From: Pseudomonadota bacterium | GTDB lineage: Bacteria > Pseudomonadota > Alphaproteobacteria > Rhodospirillales > Magnetospirillaceae | DNA length: 38,525 nt | Direction: 5' to 3' | Assembly: GCA_021781575.1 (NCBI GenBank) | Contig: JAJXWP010000040.1 | Coordinates: 1-38,525, forward strand | Part shown: positions 26,355-33,920 of the stretch, one piece after another | How the letters are laid out: the number at the start of each line of letters is the position of its first letter | Numbering within the stretch: position 1 is the first letter of the stretch | Made by a program: the position numbers and the translations under genes | Notes under the pieces: model-generated | The model's input: only the letters and a program-made list of their open reading frames with translations | Told to the model about the DNA's origin: nothing | Databases searched by the model: none

Positions 26355-26681
26355 CTACTCTTCACGGTGAACCGTCTCCGCGTCGATCCAGTCGAGGAAC
26401 GCCTGATTGCCCTCGACGATCGGCAGGGCGACCACGCACGGGCAGGAATATTCGTGTAATTCCTTGACCCTGGCGACGACAGCCGAGACCAGGTCTGAGC
26501 GCGTTTTGGCGATCAGGATGGCTTCCCGATCCTCCTGCATGCGATTGTCCCACCAATAAACCGAGGTGGCGCCGTCCACCACATTGGCACAGGCGGCCAG
26601 CCGTTGCTCGACGAGCGCGCGGCCGATCTTCAGCGCGGCACCACGGTTCGGCGCGGTAACATAGATCAGGTTGTGGCCCAT
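26355..26681 (-). CDS. cutA: Divalent-cation tolerance protein CutA
   Basis: A 108-residue CutA1 protein, a PII-like trimer linked to copper tolerance. It has NLIYVTAPNRGAALKIGRAL, LAACANVV with its conserved Cys, YWWDNRMQED and the PxxG-type end LPIVEGNQAFLDWI. Length is typical. The ATG has a G-rich purine stretch about 9 nt upstream. It is in the same orientation as the glycosyltransferase and cytochrome genes upstream with 39 bp between, so it may be the last gene of a small minus-strand operon. Confidence 0.95.
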   Translation of the reverse strand: MGHNLIYVTAPNRGAALKIGRALVEQRLAACANVVDGATSVYWWDNRMQEDREAILIAKTRSDLVSAVVARVKELHEYSCPCVVALPIVEGNQAFLDWIDAETVHREE

Positions 26682-26720
26682 CGGGTCGATACCCCCCGGA
26701 AATGAATGAACGACATTTAA

Positions 26721-27818
26721 CTACATGCGCATACAGCGCGCCCCAGCCAATGCGGCGAGAATGCAATCGGCCGCCTCCGCGGCTCCGGTAGGCTCGACCA
26801 ACGGCTTGCCAGGCAAGGAAAACAACATTCGCAGTCGCTCGGCGAGCGCGGCCTCGTCGAACAGTTCCGCCGCCGCGATCGGCAGGCAGCGGCCGTTGAC
26901 CGCCAGCCAGTCGACCAGGTAGGGGGCTTCCGGCCAGCCGGGGCGCGGCAGGTAGAGCATGGGCACGCCGTTGACCGCGGCTTCGGCAAAGGTGCCGTAA
27001 CCCGGCTTGCCGATGACCAGGTCACAGGCGCTCAAAATGTCGGTAAACCCCATGGGGACCGCCTCGCGGTCAATCAGGTCCGGGTGGCCGGCCGGCTTGC
27101 CGGTGACCACCCAGTGCCAGCCCGACAGCCGCGGCCAGCGCGCCAACGGCAGGCCGGACTCGAAGCCACCGAAGGCGACCAGCCCGACCCGCGTCGTCTC
27201 TTCCACCCCGAGCACACGGCGAAGCCCGGCCCGGTCGGCCTTGCCCCGGGCGGCCAGCGGGCCGATGCGCCGCAGGTTGCCCAACCGTCGCATCGGCATA
27301 GCCGGCGCCGGCTGCAAAAACACGGCGGCCGAACCGTAAGCATCCAGCATCTCGGCTTCGATGGCCGGCGCCTCCGGCCGCGCCCCACAGACATGCCGGT
27401 AAATATCGGCCCAGTTCAGGCAGGACATCGCCAGGCCGGGAATGCCGGCGCGCCGGGCCGCCAGCAAGGCCACATAGGAAATGTTGGACAGCACGAGGTC
27501 GACATCGCGGGCGGCCAGGCCGGCCGCCTCCCGCTCCACCTCCTCGGCCAGGCGGGCATGCAACGCCCGATAATCCTCGGCCGTCCGATCCACCAGGATC
27601 TCCGTGGCCGAGCTTTGCCGCAGGCCGAAATCGGCGATGCGGGAAACAAGCTCGAAATCACCCCGGTAGCGGGTCTCGAGCCAGGTCCGTGGGAGCGAAG
27701 TCTGCAGCGTCACCCGAAGCTCCGGCAAGCGCCGCCGGAGTTCGGCAACGACCGGCGCGGTCATCGCCGCGTGGCCGTAGCCGTGCGGCGACAGGGCGAC
27801 CAGAAGATGGGGCGGCAT
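26721..27818 (-). CDS. MurG-like (GT28-type) glycosyltransferase of unknown acceptor
   Basis: A 365-residue GT-B protein. It opens with ALSPHGYGHAAMTAPVVAEL, the glycine/histidine-rich loop seen in GT28-like and UDP-sugar-processing proteins. The C-terminal half has GLVAFGGFESGLP, FTDILSACDLVIGKPGYGTF and PMLYLPRPGWPE, the donor-binding region of GT-B enzymes. No signal peptide. The ATG at 27818 lies 31 bp beyond the cytochrome stop. Donor and acceptor are unknown; MurG itself is unlikely because the division/cell-wall cluster context is missing. Confidence 0.8.
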   Translation of the reverse strand: MPPHLLVALSPHGYGHAAMTAPVVAELRRRLPELRVTLQTSLPRTWLETRYRGDFELVSRIADFGLRQSSATEILVDRTAEDYRALHARLAEEVEREAAGLAARDVDLVLSNISYVALLAARRAGIPGLAMSCLNWADIYRHVCGARPEAPAIEAEMLDAYGSAAVFLQPAPAMPMRRLGNLRRIGPLAARGKADRAGLRRVLGVEETTRVGLVAFGGFESGLPLARWPRLSGWHWVVTGKPAGHPDLIDREAVPMGFTDILSACDLVIGKPGYGTFAEAAVNGVPMLYLPRPGWPEAPYLVDWLAVNGRCLPIAAAELFDEAALAERLRMLFSLPGKPLVEPTGAAEAADCILAALAGARCMRM

Positions 27819-27849
27819 GGCGAAAAGCGCGGGGGGGCGATGTCTCCCT

Positions 27850-28314
27850 TTATTTCGGAGCGCCGCCGATGTCGACCGCCTGCCCAAGGGCGATCGACCC
27901 CAGATAGGCGGTCAGCGCGACAAGATCAGGGCTGCCGGCGGGCGGCGGGCTTCCGCCCAAGCCGCCACGGATGCATTGACGAACTTGTCCCTCCAGGGTG
28001 ACCACCGCGCCGGCGCCGCGGCTGAAGCGCGGAAAGATCGCCGCGGCGTTGATCAGGCTTGGCAACTGCCTGCCGTCGGGCAGCATGCCGGGCAGCTTGC
28101 CACCGCCCGAGTGGCAGGTCTCGCAGGTGTTGCCGTTCCCGCCAAACGTCTCCAGGGAGAACAGGGTCTGCCCCCTGGCCACCGCCTGCGTCAACGGATC
28201 TCCGGGTGCCGCCGAATCGCTGTCGGCGTCGGCGCCCGCCGCGACGGAAGCGACGAGCAGCAGCACGGCGGCGCCGGCAGCGACTCCGGCGGTCAAGGTG
28301 CGCAAGGTCGTCAT
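27850..28314 (-). CDS. Secreted mono-heme c-type cytochrome
   Basis: A 154-residue protein with a signal peptide (hydrophobic core LTAGVAAGAAVLLLVASVAAG, cleavage near residue 28) and one heme site CETCH around residue 65. A possible axial Met is in LPGM just after it. The C-terminal part (GQVRQCIRGGLGG, then PDLVALTAYLGSIALGQ) resembles the end of SoxA-like cytochromes, including a cysteine, but the family call is tentative. GAGGAA lies about 6 nt before the ATG. It is periplasmic and could pass electrons in respiration; the partner is not in the window. Confidence 0.8.
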   Translation of the reverse strand: MTTLRTLTAGVAAGAAVLLLVASVAAGADADSDSAAPGDPLTQAVARGQTLFSLETFGGNGNTCETCHSGGGKLPGMLPDGRQLPSLINAAAIFPRFSRGAGAVVTLEGQVRQCIRGGLGGSPPPAGSPDLVALTAYLGSIALGQAVDIGGAPK

Positions 28315-28643
28315 GATAGTTCCTCGATTTGGCTTCCCGATCGTGCCCACCGAAGATATCGCACCCGAAGTTCGAAAGACACTGTCCGCTGCACGCCGGA
28401 TCGCCAACCCGGACCAAAACGAGGGCGCGCGGAGCGGGACGATGCCCTGACCGCGCAACAATCGCACATTCCGGCGACCACCCGCCCATGCCGGCGCGTT
28501 GGGCTGCCCGCAGCGAGCACCGAACGGCCGGGGTGGGAGAAATCCGAACTGGCGCTGCCTCAGGCCATTTGTGATAGAAGTATTAGTACAATGAAAAAAG
28601 GACGATCTTCGGCTGCATTGTCGCCGGAGGCAGGAGAGCAACG
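28315..28643. other. Divergent intergenic region, cytochrome (minus) / GGDEF-EAL (plus)
   Basis: 329 bp with no credible gene; short open frames here have atypical Arg/Pro-rich translations. A relatively AT-rich stretch at 28570-28605 contains TACAAT (28598-28603), a -10-like box, but no matching -35 at 16-18 bp, so the promoter call is not made. No hairpin with a U-run and no riboswitch-like structure was recognised. Confidence 0.4.
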
Positions 28644-31616
28644 GTGACCGAGCCGCTTCCATTCCCCCAGTTCGACGTCGGCTTTGGTCAGGAATTATGC
28701 GAGATTTTGTCCGCCGAACTGGGCCTTGCCTGCATGTTCGCCACCCATGGCGGCCGGATCATAGCGGCCAGCCCGGCCGGAAACATCGGCACCACGCAGG
28801 CCATCGCGGCGCGGATCATGGCCGGCGAAATCGACGAGTATGGCGTGACTGCGGACGAGGCCGCCCGATCGTCGGTCATGCGCGAAGGGGTCGCCATGGC
28901 CCTCGATATCGACGGCCGCAGGCTGATCAGCTTTATCATCGCCGGCCCCCTGGACGCCGTGTGGCCGATCGCCCGCCTGGTCAAATTCTGCGTCGCTTCG
29001 ATATTACGCAGCCGCAGCGAGGGGGGCGCGGCGCCGATGGGTGTCCCGGCGACCGCCGCCGTGGACAAAGCGGTAAGACTCTCGCAGATGTTGAATCGGG
29101 CTGACCAAGAGATAGAACGCAATCTGACGCTGCTTCAGGACGCCGTTGACAGTATCGAACAAGGGATTGCCATGTTCGATGCCGATTTATGCCTTATCTC
29201 GTGGAACAAGCGTTATATCGAACTCAACGAAATGCCCAAGGATTTCATCCGCTTTGGGCTCTCCCTCGATGCCATTGTCCGGTTCAACGTGGAGCGGGGC
29301 GAGTATGGCGTCGTCGACGCTGAAGAAACAGTAATCCAGCGCACCACCCTGGCCCATGGACGGCCGGCCTACAGCTATCAGCGGATCCGACCCAATGGAG
29401 TGGTCCTCGAAATCGTCGGACGCCGGCTGGCCAACGGCGGCCTGGTCACCACCTATTCCGATGTGACGCGACGCCGCCGAGCGGAAGAGGCCCTGTTGGC
29501 CGCCTACAACGAAGCCGAACGCCTGGTGGAGGAACGTACCGGCCGGCTCCATTTCCTCCAGCAGTTGATCGAAGCCATCCCGGGGCCGGTTTTCTACAAG
29601 GACGACAAGGCCCGATATCTGGGCTGCAACAGCGCCTTCGAAGCGGTCCTCGGCCTGCCCGCGGATCAGATTATCGGCAAGACACCCCAGGATATCGCTC
29701 CCCCGGAACTGGCTGACAGATACCTTGCCGCCGATCGGCAGCTTCTCGACAGGCCGGGCGTGCAGATCTACGAGACCAAGGTGAGATACGCATCCGGCGA
29801 AATCCGCGACGTGATGTTCCACAAGGCGACGTTCACTCGGCCCGACGGCTCGGTCGGTGGGCTGGTCGGCGTGATGCTCGACATCACCGAGCGCAAGCAA
29901 ATGGAGGAGAAGCTTCGCCAGGCCGCCTCGGTCTTCGACAATTGCGCCGAGGGCTTCACCGTGACCGATCCGCGGGGAACGATCATCGCCGTCAATCGCG
30001 CCTTCACCGACATTACCGGCTACCACGAAGACGAGGTCCTTGGGCAAACCCCCCGCCTCTTCCGATCGGGATACCACGACCAGGAATTCTATCGTCAGCT
30101 GTGGGACGCCCTGCTGCAGGACGGTCAATGGCAGGGGGAGGTGTGGAACCGGCGGAAGAACGGCGAGATCTATCCGCAATGGCTGTCGATCAATGCGGTC
30201 TACGACGATCGCCAGCAGATCACCAATTACGTCTCGACATTTTCCGACATCACCCAGAGCAAGCGAAGCGAAGAGCAGATCCACCGCCTGGCGTTTTCGG
30301 ACCCGCTGACCGGCTTGGCCAACCGGCGGCTGTTGCTGGAGCGGCTGCAGCACGCCCTCGCCACCGCCCGCCACAGCGGCCGACGGGGAGCGCTGCTATG
30401 TGTCGACCTCGATGAGTTCCGCCAGCTCAACGACACCCTCGGGCATGCCGCCGGCGATCTGCTCCTCCAGCAGGTCGCCCAACGGCTGACCGCCTGCCTG
30501 CGCGACGGGGACACGGTAGCGCGCCTGGGTGGTGACGAGTTCGTCGTCCTGCTCGAGGATATCGGCGAAACGAGCCGGCAAGCCACCCATCTGGTGGAAA
30601 TGGTGGGAGCCAAGATCATGGCGGCTCTCCGCCAGCCGTACGAGATCGGCGCTGGCACCCATTACCTCACCTGCAGTGCCGGCGTCACGCTGTTCGGCGA
30701 TCAGCCTCAGCCCGCTGAAGTTCTGTTGCAGCAGGCCGATCTCGCCATGTACCAGGCGAATCGCACCGGGCAGGATAACTTGCGCTTTTTTGATCCGTCG
30801 CTGCAGGCGGCGATGGCCGGTCGGGTCGCCTTGGAAGCCGACTTGCGTTCGGCCATCCGGCAAAGCCAGTTCACCCTGCACTACCAGCCGCAGATGGACC
30901 TCACCGGCCGGGCCGTCGGCGCCGAAGCGCTGGTCCGCTGGACCCATCCGCAGCGCGGCATGATGCCGCCGTCCGAATTCATTCCCCTTGCCGAGGAATC
31001 CGAACTGATCCTGGCGATCGGGGACTGGGTGTTGTCGAGCGCCTGCGAACGGCTGCGAGCCTGGTCGCACCTGCCGCACACCGCTCATCTGACGCTGGCG
31101 GTCAACGTCAGCGCCCGCCAATTTCACCAGGCCGATTTCGCCGAAAAGGTCCTGGGCTTCCTGCATCTGCATCAGGTCGACCCGGGCAAGCTCAAGCTCG
31201 AACTGACGGAAAGCCTGCTGCTCGACGATGTGGAGGATATCATCCGGAAAATGGCCGAGTTGAAATCCGAGGGGGTCGGCTTTTCGCTGGACGACTTCGG
31301 TACCGGCTATTCCTCGCTCGCCTATCTGAAGCGTCTGCCCCTTGACCAGCTCAAGATCGACCGTTCCTTCGTCCGCGAGCTGCCGACCAGCGCCAACGAT
31401 GCGGTGATCGCCCGCACCGTCGTCGCCTTGGCCCACAGCCTCGGGCTCGAAGTGATCGCCGAAGGGGTCGAGACGGAAGCACAACGACAGTTCCTGGCCC
31501 TGAACGGCTGCCTGTCCTACCAAGGTTATCTGTTCGCCCGACCGATGCCCGACGAGCAGTTCGAGGAATGGCTCCTGGCCGCCGAAAGCCGGGGCAGCCT
31601 CGATGGCGTTGAGTGA
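28644..31616 (+). CDS. Multi-domain PAS-GGDEF-EAL cyclic-di-GMP enzyme
   Basis: A 990-residue protein with no obvious membrane helix, so probably cytoplasmic. Residues about 1-125 form a sensory domain reminiscent of sugar-diacid/heme-type recognition domains (GGRIIAASPAGNIGTTQAIA). Then come a helical linker, three PAS domains (about 165-275, 300-415, 420-545), a GGDEF domain (545-715) with intact RLGGDEF near 629 and an RxxD inhibitory site (RDGD) five residues before it, and an EAL domain (725-975) with intact EALVRW, DDFGTGYSSL and KIDRSFV. Both synthesis and hydrolysis of c-di-GMP are therefore possible. Translation starts at GTG with AGGAGAG 5 nt upstream. It precedes a small unknown gene and a PEP-CTERM gene, suggesting a role in matrix control (inference). 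Confidence 0.93.
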   Translation: MTEPLPFPQFDVGFGQELCEILSAELGLACMFATHGGRIIAASPAGNIGTTQAIAARIMAGEIDEYGVTADEAARSSVMREGVAMALDIDGRRLISFIIAGPLDAVWPIARLVKFCVASILRSRSEGGAAPMGVPATAAVDKAVRLSQMLNRADQEIERNLTLLQDAVDSIEQGIAMFDADLCLISWNKRYIELNEMPKDFIRFGLSLDAIVRFNVERGEYGVVDAEETVIQRTTLAHGRPAYSYQRIRPNGVVLEIVGRRLANGGLVTTYSDVTRRRRAEEALLAAYNEAERLVEERTGRLHFLQQLIEAIPGPVFYKDDKARYLGCNSAFEAVLGLPADQIIGKTPQDIAPPELADRYLAADRQLLDRPGVQIYETKVRYASGEIRDVMFHKATFTRPDGSVGGLVGVMLDITERKQMEEKLRQAASVFDNCAEGFTVTDPRGTIIAVNRAFTDITGYHEDEVLGQTPRLFRSGYHDQEFYRQLWDALLQDGQWQGEVWNRRKNGEIYPQWLSINAVYDDRQQITNYVSTFSDITQSKRSEEQIHRLAFSDPLTGLANRRLLLERLQHALATARHSGRRGALLCVDLDEFRQLNDTLGHAAGDLLLQQVAQRLTACLRDGDTVARLGGDEFVVLLEDIGETSRQATHLVEMVGAKIMAALRQPYEIGAGTHYLTCSAGVTLFGDQPQPAEVLLQQADLAMYQANRTGQDNLRFFDPSLQAAMAGRVALEADLRSAIRQSQFTLHYQPQMDLTGRAVGAEALVRWTHPQRGMMPPSEFIPLAEESELILAIGDWVLSSACERLRAWSHLPHTAHLTLAVNVSARQFHQADFAEKVLGFLHLHQVDPGKLKLELTESLLLDDVEDIIRKMAELKSEGVGFSLDDFGTGYSSLAYLKRLPLDQLKIDRSFVRELPTSANDAVIARTVVALAHSLGLEVIAEGVETEAQRQFLALNGCLSYQGYLFARPMPDEQFEEWLLAAESRGSLDGVE

Positions 31617-31694
31617 ACAGCGTTCCGACCCGGTATCGGTAGAATACTTCCTTCGCGCTATTCCATTATGGTAGGCCCCTCCGGTATTTCCCAC

Positions 31695-31708
31695 TTCTGA
31701 AGTCAGAA
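31695..31708. repeat. Short palindrome upstream of the 68-residue gene
   Basis: TTCTGA (31695-31700) and TCAGAA (31703-31708) are perfect inverted 6-mers with a 2-nt centre, 17 bp before the start of the small gene. Possible operator; supported only by symmetry. Confidence 0.3.
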
Positions 31709-31725
31709 TTGAGGCTCTGGCAGGC

Positions 31726-31932
31726 GTGAGCAACAACCAGATGGATATGGCTATCGTCGTCGGCAGCACGGAAATCGAAGGCCGGCAATGGTGGATCGTC
31801 GAAGCTGAGAGCTCCCGACGGTATCATCTGCGCCCGGACCAGTTCCGCGGCGCCCCGCCGCGCGTCGGCCTGCTTGGCAAGATCGGCTACGTCCAGGGGA
31901 CGTCCTCGATGATGCAGGTCTTTGTTGCCTGA
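31726..31932 (+). CDS. Small hypothetical protein (68 residues)
   Basis: GTG start at 31726 with GAGG about 13 nt and AGG just 2 nt upstream; an ATG at 31741 is an alternative start. The protein (MSNNQMDMAIVVGSTEIEGR, then QWWIVEAES... ending SSMMQVFVA) looks like a small beta-rich soluble domain with balanced composition, no signal peptide and no Cys. It occupies the gap between the c-di-GMP enzyme (109 bp upstream) and the PEP-CTERM gene. I do not recognise the family. Coding is supported by plausible composition and lack of any gene on the other strand, but not proved. Confidence 0.6.
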   Translation: MSNNQMDMAIVVGSTEIEGRQWWIVEAESSRRYHLRPDQFRGAPPRVGLLGKIGYVQGTSSMMQVFVA

Positions 31933-32000
31933 GACTCTGTCCATCGCTCGCCGGTCAGATGCCAGCCTACGGGCTTGACCAGGGGAAAATCGTCGGTGCG

Positions 32001-32019
32001 GTGTCGAAATTTTTGACAC
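32001..32019. promoter_or_regulatory. 19-bp near-perfect palindrome, candidate enhancer (upstream activating) site
   Basis: GTGTCGAAATTTTTGACAC has nine symmetric pairs around a central T, with eight matches and one mismatch (G/T). It lies about 90-108 bp upstream of the start of transcription predicted from the sigma-54 site at 32083-32098, a usual distance for a sigma-54 enhancer-binding protein. The TGTC-N9-GACA half sites fit a Fis-type HTH dimer. The binding protein is not identified. Confidence 0.5.
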
Positions 32020-32082
32020 AATCGCCGCCGGCGGCCCCTGCCGACGACGGCATTATCCGGCATTTCAACCAGTTGCATCGCC

Positions 32083-32098
32083 TGGCACGGGCGTTGCT
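32083..32098 (+). promoter_or_regulatory. Sigma-54 (RpoN) promoter of the PEP-CTERM gene
   Basis: TGGCACGGGCGTTGCT agrees with every defined base of the sigma-54 consensus TGGCACG-N4-TTGCW. The predicted start of transcription is near 32109, giving a leader of about 31 nt before the ATG at 32140, with GAGGAG at 32127-32132. RpoN-driven transcription of PEP-CTERM genes is known from other bacteria. Confidence 0.85.
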
Positions 32099-32139
32099 GT
32101 TGCTCCTTGTAATCAGTTTTGCCATTGAGGAGCGTCCGG

Positions 32140-32796
32140 ATGAAATTTCCTGCCATGACCCTCGGAGCCGCAATTCTCGCCGCGATGTCGGGATACTCGG
32201 CTGACGCATTTGCCGCGCCCTGCCCCTCCTCCCCCACCTGCACGGCGGGGGGAGTGACCTTCGATCTGACCGACCCGGGCGACGCATCCCATGGCACGAC
32301 GGTTGAAATCGACGACAGCGCCCTGACTTTTCTTGCCACCTTCGATCCGGCCAACCAGAGCAACGCGACCGTTGCCGCGGCCGTTCTGGCCTTCCTCGGC
32401 GCCGAGGGCCACACCGGGGCAACCTATCTGGGCCGGCAGGACGGCAGCGGCGATCTCCCCGGCACCAGCGTCACCACGTCGAGCAGCGACGGCAACCTGT
32501 CGGGCACCTGGAGCTTTGCTCCAGGCTCGACCGATTACCTGGGCTCCTTTATCGCCATCCATGCCGGCGGCAGCACCGGCGATGTCCTCTATGCGATCAG
32601 TTCGCCCGGTCTGAGCGGCGTCTGGGACACCAGCGAGAATGTCGTCGGCCCGGGCAACCAGGCTGCGCTTTCCAACTTCGATCTGTTCGGCCAGGCGCAA
32701 ACGCCGACCACCCCGGTGCCAGAACCCGGCGTCCTGGTGATCCTGGGCGGTGGCCTGCTTGCCCTGGGCGCGCTCCACCGCCGCAAGACCTCCTGA
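32140..32796 (+). CDS. PEP-CTERM sorting-domain secreted protein
   Basis: A 218-residue exported protein. It has a signal peptide (MKFPAMTLGAAILAAMSG to about residue 26, cleavage after ADAFA), a Thr/Ser/Gly-rich low-cysteine domain, and a C-terminal sorting signal: VPEP followed by a hydrophobic helix (GVLVILGGGLLALGAL) and the basic tail HRRKTS. PEP-CTERM proteins are processed by an exosortase (EpsH/XrtA-type) and are linked to exopolysaccharide and floc/biofilm formation. GAGGAG is 7 nt before the ATG; an upstream TTG is rejected. The middle domain resembles no family I can name. It lies 9 bp before the convergent ABC operon. Confidence 0.9.
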   Translation: MKFPAMTLGAAILAAMSGYSADAFAAPCPSSPTCTAGGVTFDLTDPGDASHGTTVEIDDSALTFLATFDPANQSNATVAAAVLAFLGAEGHTGATYLGRQDGSGDLPGTSVTTSSSDGNLSGTWSFAPGSTDYLGSFIAIHAGGSTGDVLYAISSPGLSGVWDTSENVVGPGNQAALSNFDLFGQAQTPTTPVPEPGVLVILGGGLLALGALHRRKTS

Positions 32797-32805
32797 CCAC
32801 CGACG

Positions 32806-33915
32806 TTAATACACCCTTCTGCGGAACAGCCAGCCGGCGGCAAACAGGCTGGCCGCCGCAACCGCCGCCATCGGCCAGTAGTGCGGAGCAAGCGACGGAA
32901 CCGTCGCCCCTTCCAGGAACACGCCGCGCACGACCGCCAGGAAATGCCGCATGGGATTGATCTGGGTGAGATCCTGAATCAACGACGGCATGTTGGCGAT
33001 CGGCGTGGCGAAGTCGGAAAGGGTGATCGAGGGGACCATGAAGAGGAATGCACCGAGCAGGGCCTGCTGCTGGGTGACGGCGAGCGACGAGATCATCAGG
33101 CCGATGCCGGTGACCGCCGCGACGAACAGGAACAGCCCGAAATAAAGAGGCAAAAGGCCGCCGCGCAGCGGTACGGAGAACCACAGGATGGCGGCAAGGA
33201 TGATCACCGAGGCCTCGATACCACCGATCAGCAGGCCCGGCAGCCCTTTGCCGAGCAGGATGTCGATCTGCCGCATCGGGGTGACCAGCAGTTGATCGAA
33301 GGTTCCGGCCTCGCGCTCGCGCGCCACCGACAAGCCGATGACCAACAAGACCACCACCTGGGTGAGCACGGCGACGATTCCCGGCACGATGAACCACTGG
33401 GAGCTGAGGGTCGGATTGTACCGCGCGCGCATCTCCAACACCGCCGGAGGCGCGCGTCCACCATGGCCTTTCACCCAGCTCAGGCTGAAATCGGTGATGA
33501 TCGAATTGGCGTAGCCGAGGACCAGCAGGGCGGTATTCGAATTGCGCCCGTCGACGATCAACTGCACCCGGGCCGGGCGATGCAGCAGCAGGTCGCGGGT
33601 GAAGCGGCGGTCGACGGACAGCACCATGGCCACCTTCCGCTGGTCGATCAGCTGGTCGATGTCACGGGCGCTGCGCAGGAACGCTTTCGGCTCGAATACC
33701 GGCGATCCGGTGAAGCGGGCCACCAGGTCGCGGGACTCGGCGCTGAGGTCCTCGTCGTAGACGGCGATCGGCACATGATCGAGATCGAAGGTGGCGGCAT
33801 AGCCGAACACCATCAGTTGGATCAGCGGCGGCCCGATCAGCACCAGCCGGCTTTTGCGATCCTTGAGGACGGCCAGCAGTTCCTTGACGATCAAGGCGAA
33901 CACCTGGTGCCACAT
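32806..33915 (-). CDS. ybhR: ABC-2 type exporter permease, YbhR-like
   Basis: A 369-residue inner membrane permease with one N-terminal helix (LVLIGPPLIQLMVFGYAATF), a large periplasmic loop of about 140 residues, and five C-terminal helices including the conserved REREAGTFDQLLVTPM motif. Length matches E. coli YbhR (368). It is the last gene of the operon, 5 bp after the YbhS-like permease; the two should form a heterodimer energised by the two-domain ATPase. Substrate is unknown; homologues export drugs or hydrophobic compounds. Confidence 0.87.
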   Translation of the reverse strand: MWHQVFALIVKELLAVLKDRKSRLVLIGPPLIQLMVFGYAATFDLDHVPIAVYDEDLSAESRDLVARFTGSPVFEPKAFLRSARDIDQLIDQRKVAMVLSVDRRFTRDLLLHRPARVQLIVDGRNSNTALLVLGYANSIITDFSLSWVKGHGGRAPPAVLEMRARYNPTLSSQWFIVPGIVAVLTQVVVLLVIGLSVAREREAGTFDQLLVTPMRQIDILLGKGLPGLLIGGIEASVIILAAILWFSVPLRGGLLPLYFGLFLFVAAVTGIGLMISSLAVTQQQALLGAFLFMVPSITLSDFATPIANMPSLIQDLTQINPMRHFLAVVRGVFLEGATVPSLAPHYWPMAAVAAASLFAAGWLFRRRVY

Positions 33916-33920
33916 GGAGA

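Noticed and set aside
26349-26363. GAAGA/TCTTC inverted repeat between ispDF and cutA
   Set aside because: Only 5 bp of stem, overlapping the cutA stop codon and lacking a U-run; not a convincing terminator.
28329-28574. Possible small plus-strand gene in the gap before the GGDEF-EAL gene
   Set aside because: The 81-residue translation is Arg/Pro/Ser-rich with no ribosome site and no domain.
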